Positions 50,015 through 58,193 of a DNA stretch of 64,000 nucleotides are shown here, one piece after another. The stretch covers positions 62,001 through 126,000 of the forward strand of contig JBGQCF010000002.1 of assembly GCA_041495205.1 (NCBI GenBank). The letters run 5' to 3'. Position 1 is the first letter of the stretch, and each line of letters starts with the position of its first letter. A program made the translations under genes and the position numbers. The notes beneath the pieces were generated by a model that worked only from the letters and a program-made list of their open reading frames with translations, was not told where the DNA came from and searched no databases. Source of the stretch: JAHFRG01 sp041495205 (GTDB taxonomy: Bacteria; Pseudomonadota; Gammaproteobacteria; Burkholderiales; JAHFRG01).

Positions 50015-50824
50015 TCAATCTGAATGCTTGCGGGCGAGCAGGTGTATCAGCGGCTCGTAAGCGGTGTCGCGGGAGAAGCGCAGGCAGGCGATGACGGTGG
50101 CGAGCAGGGTGAATCCCAGCAGCACTGCGATATCAACCGGCACGCTGAAGTCCGCGTTGAACGAGGTTGCGCTGATTCCCAATACCGCGTGCTTGAGCAA
50201 ATCCACGCCGTAGGTGTAAGGATTAACAGTCGCGACAAAACGCAGCACGCTCGGCAAGTGCTGCACCGGGTAGAGTGAGCCGGAGAGAAAGAACACCGGG
50301 AAAATCACCAGGTTCATCATCACTGCGAAATTATCGAGTGTGCGGGTCCAGGCGGCAATTAGCATGCCCATGCTGGCGCAGGCGAGAGAAGTGGCGAAGA
50401 TGCCCGCAATCAGCAACGGCAGGACCACGCCGTTTTTCAGATAGCCGAGCACCGAAAGCAGCACCAGTACCAGAAGCGCCTGGATCGCTGCGGCAAGCGC
50501 AGCGCTTAAAGTCTTGGCAATCACAATCCAGTAATGTTCGAACGGCGCAATCACCAGCATGCGCATCACTCCCGATTCCTTGTCGTACACCGTGGAGAGC
50601 GCGGCAAGCATGGCGCCGAACAGCATGGACATGCCGAGCACCCCCGGCACCAAAAAGTACTGGTAGCTCAAATTGCCGGAGCGGCCGAGCATGGCATCAA
50701 AACCCGCGCCAATCACCAGCAGCCAAATCATCGGCCGCACCATCGCCGAGAGCAGTCGCGAGCGCTGCCGGAAGAGCTTCAGCACTTCGCGTTCAATCAC
50801 GGCGTATACCGGGCGCAAGATCAT
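50015..50824 (-). CDS. ABC-2 type permease of the PQQ-associated exporter (PedC-like)
   Basis: Inner-membrane permease of 269 residues with six helices and the ABC-2 fold: MIWLLVIGAGFDAML, MSMLFGAMLAALSTVYDKESGVMRMLVIAPF, PVFFLSGSLYPVQHLPSVLRFVATVNPYTYGVDLLKHA. The last phrase is typical of permeases beside quinoprotein alcohol dehydrogenase genes (PedC type, recalled not searched). It follows the cognate ATPase with 197 bases of repetitive sequence between, so coupling may be weak. It ends exactly where mltB ends on the other strand. Confidence 0.83.
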   Translation of the reverse strand: MILRPVYAVIEREVLKLFRQRSRLLSAMVRPMIWLLVIGAGFDAMLGRSGNLSYQYFLVPGVLGMSMLFGAMLAALSTVYDKESGVMRMLVIAPFEHYWIVIAKTLSAALAAAIQALLVLVLLSVLGYLKNGVVLPLLIAGIFATSLACASMGMLIAAWTRTLDNFAVMMNLVIFPVFFLSGSLYPVQHLPSVLRFVATVNPYTYGVDLLKHAVLGISATSFNADFSVPVDIAVLLGFTLLATVIACLRFSRDTAYEPLIHLLARKHSD

Positions 50825-50867
50825 ATAAATAGCCTCACGGACTCAGGATACTGACAAGATAGAACCA

Positions 50868-51015
50868 CTCCCTCTCCCTTGACGGGAGAGGGCGGGGGTG
50901 AGGGTGACGCATCGGTTGTGTTCTTTACTAACATTGATCGAAATTCGTAATTATCCCCCTCATTCCTTCGACAAGCTCAGGACTGGCTCTGTCGTTCTCC
51001 CGCCAGGGGAGATGG
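50868..51015. repeat. Intergenic repetitive sequence with hairpin
   Basis: CCCTCTCCC-ttgac-GGGAGAGGG (50870-50892) forms a nine-pair hairpin followed by GCGGGGGTGAGGGTG; further on, TTCGACAAGCTCAGGAC is a motif common in betaproteobacterial intergenic repeats. It separates the ABC ATPase from its permease and could act as a terminator or RNA-stability element. It has no coding capacity. Confidence 0.55.
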
Positions 51016-51021
51016 AACCTG

Positions 51022-51984
51022 CTAAGAGGCATCACTTTTCCTAGCTTGCCAGAGCTCGGTTTCGTTGACCCATAAGAACACGTCGTTCAGATTTGGGCGG
51101 CGCCAGCGCATTCCGGTCACTTGGTCGCCCAGTTCGGCTTGCAGCATCACCAGCGCGGAGATGTCCTTGCCGGTGAAACGGAAGCAGGCCTTGTCGCCAT
51201 CCATGAAACAGGGCCCAAGCCGAGGAGACAAACTTGCAATCAGTGCGCTTAAGTTTTCGCCCTCGATTTCGATGATGTATGCCCCCAGGCTGTCAATCAA
51301 CTCAAGCGGCGGCCCGATTTTGACGATGCGTCCCTGTTTGATGAACGCCACCTTGTCGCAGTCCACTGCTTCTTCCAGGTAGTGGGTGGTAAGAAACACC
51401 GTCACGTTGAGTTCCGTGCGCAGGCATTCGATGAAGCGCCAGATGTTGCGGCGGTTGGGGACGTCCAGTCCGATGGTGGGCTCGTCCAGGAACAGGATCT
51501 GCGGGCGGTGGATCACGCCGCGCGCGATATCAAGAGCGCGGCGCTGGCCTCCGGAAAGCTCACCCACCGGCTGATCGCGTTTTTCCTCCAGGCCGAAGAG
51601 CGCAAGCAGCTCGTTGGAGCGCTCGTTGATTTGAGCGACAGAAAGGTTGTACAGCAGTCCGGCGAAACGCAGGTTTTCCGCAACTGACAAGGTGCGGTCC
51701 AGGGCGGATTCCTGGAACACCACGCCGATTGCGGCGCGCACCTGGAGGCCCTCGCGCCTGACATCATGCCCAGCCACCTGCGCGGTTCCCTGGCTGGGGC
51801 GGATCAGCGTGGAGAGCATGTGAATGGTGCTGGTTTTGCCTGAGCCGTTAGGGCCCAGCAGGCCGAAGAACTGGCCGGTGGGGATATCGAGGTTCAATCC
51901 ATCCACGGCCAGCGTGTTGCCGTAACGCTTGGTCAGCCCCTCCGTCTGGATAGCGAGCGATGCGACAACGATGTCACGCCTCAT
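51022..51984 (-). CDS. ABC transporter ATP-binding protein of the PQQ-associated exporter (PedB-like)
   Basis: ATPase of 320 residues. Seen: Walker A GPNGSGKTST, Q-loop VVFQESALDRTLSVAEN, signature LSGGQRRALDIARG, Walker B ILFLDEPT, H-loop FLTTHYLEEAVDCD and a C-terminal extension. ATG 51984 overlaps the pqqE stop by four bases; a longer in-frame N-terminus would run into pqqE. It resembles the ATPases of quinoprotein-linked ABC systems. It probably works with the permease at 50015-50824; the role may be export of a periplasmic product or lipid, but is not established. Confidence 0.86.
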   Translation of the reverse strand: MRRDIVVASLAIQTEGLTKRYGNTLAVDGLNLDIPTGQFFGLLGPNGSGKTSTIHMLSTLIRPSQGTAQVAGHDVRREGLQVRAAIGVVFQESALDRTLSVAENLRFAGLLYNLSVAQINERSNELLALFGLEEKRDQPVGELSGGQRRALDIARGVIHRPQILFLDEPTIGLDVPNRRNIWRFIECLRTELNVTVFLTTHYLEEAVDCDKVAFIKQGRIVKIGPPLELIDSLGAYIIEIEGENLSALIASLSPRLGPCFMDGDKACFRFTGKDISALVMLQAELGDQVTGMRWRRPNLNDVFLWVNETELWQARKSDAS

Positions 51985-53150
51985 GGCCGCACAGCGGCGC
52001 TCTCGCTCAAGGCGCGCGAGTTTTTGTCGTCGCGGAACAGGATGGGACGCGTAGTGGCCGGTTTGATCCGGGCCTGCTGTGCTTTGGCGATGGCCTCGAT
52101 GATGACATGGTGTTGAGGCGAGAGATCGCACACCGGGTCGGCGTTACGCGCGTCCCCCGTGAGCAGGTAAGCCTGGCAGCGGCAGCCGCCGAAGTCCTTG
52201 GTTTTTTCCGGACAGCTGCGGCACGGCTCTTTCATCCATTCATCGCCGCGGTAGGTATTGAATGCCGGCGAGTCATACCAGATCCATTTCATGTTTGCTT
52301 CGCGCGCATTGGGGAAGGTAAGTCCAGGCAGCATGCGCGCTTCATGGCACGGCAGCACCGTGCCGTCGGCGGTAACGGTGATGAACACCGAGCCCCAGCC
52401 ATTCATGCAAGCCTTGGGCCGGGTTTCGTAATAGTCGGGCACCACGAAGTAAATCTTCATCTTGTCGCCGACCCGCTCGCGGAATTTGTTGGTGACCTCC
52501 TCGGCGCGCTGCAGCTGCTCGCGCGAGGGCAGAAGATGGTCGCGATTAAGCAGGGCCCAGCCGTAATACTGGGTATTGGCGAGTTCAACATACTCGGCCT
52601 CCATGGATTCGGCCATTTCCAGGATCTGCTGGACGTGATCGATGTTAAGCCGGTGCAGCACGACATTGAGCACCATCGGATATTCGTACTGCTTGATGAG
52701 CTTCGCCATCTTCGACTTGAGTTCGAAGGTGCGGGTGCTCGACAGGAAGTCGTTGAGCTCGCGGGTGGAGTCCTGGAACGAAAGCTGGATATGGTCGAGG
52801 CCGCCTTCCTTGAAAGCCGCAATGCGTTTTTCGTTCAGCCCGACACCGGAGGTAATCAGATTGGAGTAATAGCCCAGTTTGTGCGCTTCCGCGACCATGA
52901 TTTCGAGGTCGTCCCGCACCAGCGGCTCGCCGCCGGAGAAACCGAGCTGGGTGGCGCCCAGTTCGCGGCCTTCACGCAGCACGCGCAGCCATTCATCAGT
53001 GGACAATTCCTGCCCATAGCGTGTGTAGTCCACCGGGTTATAGCAGAACACACAATGCAGAGGGCACTTGTAAGTGATTTCGGCGAGCAGCCACAGGGGG
53101 TTGCCGACGGGTTTAGCTTGCTTGCTTGGGGCGGATCCAGCCGCGTTCAT
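51981..53150 (-). CDS. pqqE: PQQ biosynthesis radical-SAM protein PqqE
   Basis: Radical-SAM/SPASM enzyme of 389 residues that joins the Glu and Tyr side chains of PqqA. Seen: C29-x3-C33-x2-C36 in YKCPLHCVFCYNP, GFSGGEPLVRDDLE, VVLHRLNID, and a SPASM domain with CMNGWG...LPCHEARMLPG, CRSCPEKTKDFGGCRCQA and DPVCDL. The start overlaps the end of pqqD by 38 bases, consistent with the known PqqD-PqqE partnership. The order is pqqA, pqqB, pqqC, pqqD, pqqE on the minus strand. Confidence 0.95.
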   Translation of the reverse strand: MNAAGSAPSKQAKPVGNPLWLLAEITYKCPLHCVFCYNPVDYTRYGQELSTDEWLRVLREGRELGATQLGFSGGEPLVRDDLEIMVAEAHKLGYYSNLITSGVGLNEKRIAAFKEGGLDHIQLSFQDSTRELNDFLSSTRTFELKSKMAKLIKQYEYPMVLNVVLHRLNIDHVQQILEMAESMEAEYVELANTQYYGWALLNRDHLLPSREQLQRAEEVTNKFRERVGDKMKIYFVVPDYYETRPKACMNGWGSVFITVTADGTVLPCHEARMLPGLTFPNAREANMKWIWYDSPAFNTYRGDEWMKEPCRSCPEKTKDFGGCRCQAYLLTGDARNADPVCDLSPQHHVIIEAIAKAQQARIKPATTRPILFRDDKNSRALSESAAVRP

Positions 53151-53409
53151 AAGCTACCTCTAAAAAATTCAATGCATCCTGCCGCAGGTTGGCGCCGGGA
53201 AACGCCTGCTCCAGGTTTTTGACAACGTCAGCGATGGGGAGTTTGCCGTCGATGCGTTTCAGTATCTCGCCCGCGCTCTGCGAGAGCTTGACCATGCCCT
53301 CCGGGTAAAGCAGCACGTAGGCCTGCTGCACCTGCTCCCATTGCAGGCGGAATTGCCGCTGCAGTTGCACCACGTCCTGGAGAGTCAGCTTCGTGCGCTC
53401 GGCCATCAT
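53113..53409 (-). CDS. pqqD: PQQ biosynthesis peptide chaperone PqqD
   Basis: Binds the PqqA peptide and delivers it to PqqE. 98 residues with the winged-helix-like core FRLQWEQVQQAYVLLYPEGMVKLSQSAGEIL and a final YERGWI. ATG 53409 overlaps the pqqC stop by four bases (ATGA); a second ATG three bases on is also possible. The normal family length is about 90-95. Confidence 0.93.
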   Translation of the reverse strand: MMAERTKLTLQDVVQLQRQFRLQWEQVQQAYVLLYPEGMVKLSQSAGEILKRIDGKLPIADVVKNLEQAFPGANLRQDALNFLEVAYERGWIRPKQAS

Positions 53410-54119
53410 TTGATTTCCGTCTTGCAATAGGTGATTTGCATCGCGTCCAGCATGGACCACAGCACGTCCAGCTTGAATTGCAGGATTTCCAGGGCGCGTT
53501 CCTGCTGTTGGCGGGTCTTGAAGTATTCCAGGGTGAAAGCCAGGCCATGCGCCACATCGCGGCGCGCCTGCGTCAGCCGGTTGCGGAAATACTGGTAGCC
53601 TTCCTGGTCGATCCAGGGGTAATGCTGCGGCCAGTTATCGAGCCGGTTCTTGTGGATTTCCGGGGCGAACAGTTCAGTGAGCGAGGAGCAAATCGCCTCC
53701 TGCCACGGGCGGGTGCGCGCAAAGTTGACATACGCGTCTACAGCGAAGCGCACGCCCGGCAAAACGTGTTTTAGCGAAGTGATTTCTTCGCGCTTCAATC
53801 CCACCGCTTCGCCGAGCCGGATCCACGCCTCGATGCCGCCTTCATCGCCCTTGGTGCCGTCGTGGTCGATGATGCGCTGAATCCATTCGCGGCGCACGTC
53901 GCGGTCGGGGCAGTTCGAGAGAATCGCCGCGTCTTTGATCGGGATGCTGATCTGGTAATAGAAGCGGTTGTACACCCAGCCCTGGATTTGCTCGCGATTC
54001 AACTTGCCGGTGTTCATCGCCACCTGGAACGGGTGGTGTATATGGTAACGATCGCCTTTGGCGCGCAATTGCCTCTCGAATTCCTCTTTACTCCACGGTA
54101 ATTTTTCCGTTGCGCCCAT
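53406..54119 (-). CDS. pqqC: Pyrroloquinoline-quinone synthase PqqC
   Basis: Catalyses the last oxidation and ring closure of PQQ using O2 without a cofactor. 237 residues, all-helical haem-oxygenase-like fold. Seen: HIHHPFQVAMNTGKL, NRFYYQISIPIKDAAIL, RIIDHDGTKGDEGGIEAWIRL and FAPEIHKNRLDNWPQHYPWI, with the conserved His and Arg residues. There is a gap of 95 bases to pqqB containing simple repeats. Its start is ATG 54119 after AGGAGAT. Confidence 0.95.
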   Translation of the reverse strand: MGATEKLPWSKEEFERQLRAKGDRYHIHHPFQVAMNTGKLNREQIQGWVYNRFYYQISIPIKDAAILSNCPDRDVRREWIQRIIDHDGTKGDEGGIEAWIRLGEAVGLKREEITSLKHVLPGVRFAVDAYVNFARTRPWQEAICSSLTELFAPEIHKNRLDNWPQHYPWIDQEGYQYFRNRLTQARRDVAHGLAFTLEYFKTRQQQERALEILQFKLDVLWSMLDAMQITYCKTEIK

Positions 54120-54130
54120 CTTAAATCTCC

Positions 54131-54218
54131 TGGTAAGGAGTAAGGGGTAAGGGGTGAGGCGTGAAAACCTGCTGTACGATTCGTATTAATTCCTTACTCC
54201 TCACTCTTCACTCCTCAC
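54131..54218. repeat. Short GA-rich direct/inverted repeats between pqqC and pqqB
   Basis: GGTAAGGAGTAAGGGGTAAGG at 54130-54150 is a run of near-heptamer repeats; CCTTACTCCTCACTCTTCAC at 54191-54210 is its rough inverse. Together they could fold into a long imperfect hairpin in the pqqB-pqqC mRNA. Similar heptamer repeats are known as STRR-like elements. Confidence 0.5.
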
Positions 54219-55129
54219 AGAATTATTTCCATCCCATCATACGCCACTTCAATGCCATTGGCGGTGAGTTCGGCGCGTTCGCGCGACTCTTCGTTGAGGA
54301 TGGGATTGGTGTTGTTGATGTGGATCAAAATCTTGCGTGGTTTGGTGAGGGGCTTCAGCACGCTGATCATGCCGCCTTCGCCGCTTTGCGGCAAATGCCC
54401 CATGTCGCGCGCGCTCTGCTTGAAGATGCCGAACCGGATCAGTTCGTCATCGGTCCAGCAGGTGCCGTCCACCAGAAGGCAGTCGGCATTTTTCAAAAAG
54501 GGTTCGAGATGCGGTTCGAGTTTACCGAGGCCCGGAGCGTAAAACAGCGTTTTGCCGCTGCGCGTGTCTTCGATGCGCACGCCGATATTGTCACCCTCGT
54601 GCGGATTATTGCGGTGCGGGGAATAGGGGGGCGCCTTGCTTTTGAGCGGCACCGCGGTAAAGAGCAAGTGCTGCGCGCCGATCACGTTGAAGCTGTTGCC
54701 GTTGTGAGTGGGCAGTTTGTGCCAATTGACTGTGCAATAGTGCCCGAGAACATTGAATAATGGATTCCCTGTGGTGAGATCTTCATGCGCCATCTCGGTG
54801 CAGTAGATTTCCAGGGGTTTCCCTTCGCGCAGCATCAACAAGCCGGTGGTATGGTCAATCTGGCTGTCGATCAAAATAATCGCCTTGATCGCGGTGTCGC
54901 GGATGGCGCGCGCCGGCTGCAAGGCGGGAAAAGCTTTAATTTGAGCGAGAACGTCCGGCGAAGCGTTGAACAGTATCCAGTCCAGGTTGTTTTCGCTGAT
55001 CGCGATGGAGGACTGGGTGCGCGGCCTGGCTTTGATCTTGCCCTTGCGCACGCCGTCGCAATTAGGGCAGTTGCAGTTCCATTGTGGAAACCCGCCGCCG
55101 GCAGCGGCGCCAAGCACGCGAATTTTCAT
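54215..55129 (-). CDS. pqqB: PQQ biosynthesis protein PqqB
   Basis: MBL-fold protein of 304 residues implicated in hydroxylation of the PQQ precursor. Seen: MKIRVLGAAAGGGFPQWNC with CNCPNC (a zinc-knuckle-like group), SSIAIS, and SQIDHTTGLLMLREG in place of the canonical HxHxDH motif, then HEGDNIGVRIED and HINNTNPIL, all typical of PqqB. Its start lies 139 bases downstream of pqqA-1. Confidence 0.95.
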   Translation of the reverse strand: MKIRVLGAAAGGGFPQWNCNCPNCDGVRKGKIKARPRTQSSIAISENNLDWILFNASPDVLAQIKAFPALQPARAIRDTAIKAIILIDSQIDHTTGLLMLREGKPLEIYCTEMAHEDLTTGNPLFNVLGHYCTVNWHKLPTHNGNSFNVIGAQHLLFTAVPLKSKAPPYSPHRNNPHEGDNIGVRIEDTRSGKTLFYAPGLGKLEPHLEPFLKNADCLLVDGTCWTDDELIRFGIFKQSARDMGHLPQSGEGGMISVLKPLTKPRKILIHINNTNPILNEESRERAELTANGIEVAYDGMEIIL

Positions 55130-55267
55130 GTTTTATGGCGAGGTTGATAGGAAAGGATTTTAATCGCAGGATATTCGATTTGAACTCACATATTGTAAAT
55201 TCTAGCAGGTGAAAGTCAAACGGGGAAACCGGAAGCCCGTTTCCGGAGCCTCCGGGACGGACTTGAA

Positions 55268-55342
55268 TTACCGATTGGCAATATACATCGTGACTTCGAA
55301 GCCAAAACGCAAATCGCTAAACTCAGGTTTGCTCCACTGCAT
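55268..55342 (-). CDS. pqqA: PQQ precursor peptide PqqA, copy 1
   Basis: Twenty-four residues, beginning MQWSKPEFSDLRFGFEVTMY. The Glu16-x3-Tyr20 pair (FEVTMY) is the substrate pair that becomes PQQ. AGGAG lies six bases before ATG 55342. It is placed directly upstream of pqqB in the same direction, the standard arrangement. It differs from the copy at 60674 at four positions (2, 9, 11 and 22). Confidence 0.95.
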   Translation of the reverse strand: MQWSKPEFSDLRFGFEVTMYIANR

Positions 55343-55518
55343 GTCAATCTCCTAAAGTTTTTTGGACTCAGGCCAGGACGGCATCGCCTGGCGAAATCTT
55401 AAGCCTTGGCGTAAATGCTTCCAGCCCGAGATTCCGCGTTTATTGTGGTCTACCGCCGTTTGTTTCGCATCGGAAAAATCACCAATCGCGGCTCATGATT
55501 TTCATGAGTTTATAAGAG

Positions 55519-56292
55519 GTGAATTGCCTAAGTGCGCGGTTTGCACTAACCTTGCATTATCCTTCAGCTTTTGCCCGTGGCCGTCCTGTGATTAGCGCGT
55601 ATTTCCAAGTCGAATGGTACCGGCAGCCGCGCATTGTCGCGGCCTTGGTGTTTTCCATGCTGCTTCACGGCATGCTGGTGGCGCTGGCACCGGGGTGGCG
55701 CATACACAATTTTCAACCCCAGGTCGTGCTGAGCGTCGAGTTGCCCGCGATTGCCGTCCCGGAAACCGCCCCAGTGGTCCCGCAACCCAAGCCACAGCCA
55801 CGAGAAAAGCCCTTGCCGCGGCCGGTTGCAGTCGAACGTACGCCAAGCGAATTCGCGGTGCCCAAGACGCCGGAAAACCCCAAGGAATTGCCGCAACCGG
55901 CGGAGCCGGTGCAGGAAACATCGGTCGAAAACAAGTCTGCCGCTCTTGAGCCTGCGAAGCCCGCGCTTAGCGAAAAAGCCAATCCGGTTGCAGAAACCGT
56001 GTGGCTGGAGGGTTACGGCAGAACGCTTTCCACGCTGATTTCCCGTTATCAACGCTACCCGCATGTAGCGTTGCTGCGCGGTTGGCAAGGCACGACGCAA
56101 TTGCAGCTTGTACTTTCCGGAAGCGGCAAGATGCTGAACGCCGCCGTGTTGCGCTCAAGTGGTTTTGAAGTACTCGACAACCAGGCACTGGAGATGGTGC
56201 AGCGGGCCGCCCCATTCCCGCAGCCGCCGGAAGCGCTGCGGGGGCGTAACGTGACAGTGATGGTACCGATAGTCTTCAAGCTCAACGACTGA
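55519..56292 (+). CDS. TonB-family energy transducer
   Basis: 257 residues: one N-terminal helix (IVAALVFSMLLHGMLVAL), a Pro/Glu/Lys-rich periplasmic spacer (PQPKPQPREKPLPRP, about residues 85-150), and a C-terminal TonB domain (YPHVALLRGWQGTTQLQLVLSGSGKML, SSGFEVLDNQALEMVQRA, PFPQPPEAL). It would energise an outer-membrane receptor, perhaps for PQQ or metal uptake. The start is uncertain: ATG 55519 or GTG 55588 (VISAYFQVEW), the latter giving a shorter cytoplasmic tail. No ExbB/ExbD lie nearby. It is divergent from pqqA-1, sharing a promoter region. Confidence 0.86.
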   Translation: MNCLSARFALTLHYPSAFARGRPVISAYFQVEWYRQPRIVAALVFSMLLHGMLVALAPGWRIHNFQPQVVLSVELPAIAVPETAPVVPQPKPQPREKPLPRPVAVERTPSEFAVPKTPENPKELPQPAEPVQETSVENKSAALEPAKPALSEKANPVAETVWLEGYGRTLSTLISRYQRYPHVALLRGWQGTTQLQLVLSGSGKMLNAAVLRSSGFEVLDNQALEMVQRAAPFPQPPEALRGRNVTVMVPIVFKLND

Positions 56293-56325
56293 GCGTAAAA
56301 GATAATCCGCCCGATAATCTATTCC

Positions 56326-57231
56326 TTGCTTCTTAGTCTCGGCCTGTTCCCGGCCGCGCACGCGCGCGAACTGACATCGCAGCAGGTCGCCCCTGACGTC
56401 TATGCTATTATCGGCAAGCGGCAAGCGCTGGTCCGGGCGAACCGCGGAGACATCAGCAACAGCGGCTTTATCGTCGGCACAACCGGCGTAATCGTAATTG
56501 ATCCCGGCCCAAATTACACGCACGCCGAACTCTTATTATCTGCGATACGTAAAGTTACGCCCAAACCGGTCGTGCTGGTGATTGACACCCATCCGCATCC
56601 CGAGAATGTCCTGGGCAACGATGCTTTTGCGCGGCGCGGCGTAAACATCCTCGCGCACAGCCAGACCCTGCAGGCGATGCGCAGCCGCTGCGAGAAGTGC
56701 TATGAAAACATGCTCACGGTGTTAGGCGAAAAAATCATGGCCGGCACCGAAATCGCATTACCCAATATGACTGTGGATGAGAGCAGCGACATGACTGTTG
56801 CGGGGCGCGAACTGAGCCTGCTCTACTACGGCTGGGGGCATACCGAAGGGGATCTCGCGGTGCTCGACCGCGCAAGCGGAGTGTTATTCGGCGGCGGGCT
56901 GGTCTCATTGGACAGCATACCGGTGTTGCAACAGGCAAAGACCAAAGGCTGGATCAACGCGATAAAGCAATTGCAACGGCAGCCCATCAAGAAACTGGTG
57001 CCGGGCAATGGTCCGGTTTCCAAACCCGAGCGCTTGCAGGAAACGCTGGACTACTTGCAAAGCCTGCTCGACCTGGTGGAGAGGCAATATAACGCCGGCA
57101 TGAGCGTTTTGGACCTGTTGAAGCAAGTCGAACTGCCGGCCTATAGGAAGTGGGCGCTCTATTCCGAACAGCATCCGTTGAACGTGCAGCATGTGTACAG
57201 CGAACTGGAAAGAGAAGATTTGGAGAAATGA
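56326..57231 (+). CDS. MBL-fold quinoprotein-associated zinc metallohydrolase
   Basis: 301 residues with a short signal peptide (LLLSLGLFPAAHARE). The MBL motif appears as DTHPHPENVLGN (H-x-H-x-E in place of HxHxDH) with further ligand GWGHTEGDLAVL and NGPVS. This is the layout of the metallohydrolases annotated as quinoprotein relay system enzymes (SoxH-like). The start is odd: a stop lies 20 bases upstream and the only in-frame candidate is TTG 56326, which truncates the usual basic N-region (RPIIYS). It overlaps the next gene by four bases. The physiological substrate is unknown. Confidence 0.83.
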   Translation: MLLSLGLFPAAHARELTSQQVAPDVYAIIGKRQALVRANRGDISNSGFIVGTTGVIVIDPGPNYTHAELLLSAIRKVTPKPVVLVIDTHPHPENVLGNDAFARRGVNILAHSQTLQAMRSRCEKCYENMLTVLGEKIMAGTEIALPNMTVDESSDMTVAGRELSLLYYGWGHTEGDLAVLDRASGVLFGGGLVSLDSIPVLQQAKTKGWINAIKQLQRQPIKKLVPGNGPVSKPERLQETLDYLQSLLDLVERQYNAGMSVLDLLKQVELPAYRKWALYSEQHPLNVQHVYSELEREDLEK

Positions 57232-58193
57232 GCGATTCCCTCTATCCGGAAATCGAGCCTTATGCGCATGGCTTCCTTGAGGTAACAGGCGGACACCGTA
57301 TTTATTACGAAGAATGCGGTAATCCTGCCGGCATGCCGGTGCTGTTCTTGCACGGCGGCCCGGGCAGCAGCTGCAATCCGGGGCACCGGCGCTTCTTCGA
57401 CCCGCGGCATTACCGCATCATTTTGTTTGATCAACGCGGCTGTGGGCGCAGCCTGCCGTTTGCGGAGCTCAGCGAGAACACCACGGCTTTATTAATTGCG
57501 GACATCGAACGGCTGCGCACCACGCTCAGGATTGAGCGCTGGCTGCTGTTCGGCGGCTCCTGGGGCTCGACGCTCGCGCTCGCATACGCCGAGGCGCACC
57601 CGCACGCGGTGAGTGGTTTGATCCTGCGTGGGATTTTCCTGGGAAGCAAACAAGAACTCGACTGGTATTGTTATGGCCTGAAAAGCTTTGCGCCGGAAGC
57701 CTGGGCGCGTTTTTCCGGATTCGTACCCGAGGCGCGGCGCGATGACTTGCTCGATTATTATTACCACGCCATACATCAATCGGATGCGCGCCTGGCGCTG
57801 GCAGCGGCGCGCGCCTGGAATGCCTACGAGAGCGAGTTGATGATGTTGGGCGAACTGCAGCAGGAGGCAAAGCCTGAGCTTGCGGACGAGGCGGTGTTGG
57901 GAAGGGCACGGGTGCAGACGCATTATCTTTACAACCGCTGCTTTCTTGCCGAGAACCAGTTATTGCAAGGCTTGGCCCGGATACGCCAGCTTCCCGCGTG
58001 CATTTTACACGGCCGTTTGGACATGGTCTGCGCGGTGGCCACCGCGTATACTTTGCATGGCGCCTGGCCGGAAGCCCAGTTCACGGTGGTGGAGAACGCC
58101 GGTCATTCGGCTTCCACTCCGGCGCTCGCCGCAGCGCTGGTGGCGGCGACCGAGCGTTTCAAATCATTATTGCCGGGGGACCGCCCGCGATGA
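57228..58193 (+). CDS. pip: Proline iminopeptidase (alpha/beta hydrolase)
   Basis: Cytoplasmic serine peptidase of 321 residues releasing N-terminal proline. Seen: HGGPGSSCNPGHRRFFDP (oxyanion region), nucleophile elbow GGSWGSTLALAYAE, cap domain, then acid in HGRLDMV and His in VENAGHSAS. ATG 57228 overlaps the previous stop by four bases; the preceding in-frame stretch from 57150 is part of the metallohydrolase gene. In a PQQ cluster, a peptidase could help liberate PQQ from its peptide backbone (the job of PqqF elsewhere); this is inference. Confidence 0.9.
   Translation: MSDSLYPEIEPYAHGFLEVTGGHRIYYEECGNPAGMPVLFLHGGPGSSCNPGHRRFFDPRHYRIILFDQRGCGRSLPFAELSENTTALLIADIERLRTTLRIERWLLFGGSWGSTLALAYAEAHPHAVSGLILRGIFLGSKQELDWYCYGLKSFAPEAWARFSGFVPEARRDDLLDYYYHAIHQSDARLALAAARAWNAYESELMMLGELQQEAKPELADEAVLGRARVQTHYLYNRCFLAENQLLQGLARIRQLPACILHGRLDMVCAVATAYTLHGAWPEAQFTVVENAGHSASTPALAAALVAATERFKSLLPGDRPR

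Noticed and set aside
51960..53222. A 420-codon open frame on the plus strand
   Set aside because: It is antisense to pqqE, which has unmistakable radical-SAM and SPASM motifs; high GC makes long opposite frames common.
54130..54218. Possible CRISPR-like array between pqqC and pqqB
   Set aside because: The repeats are about seven bases with no spacers of constant length, and no cas genes occur in the window.
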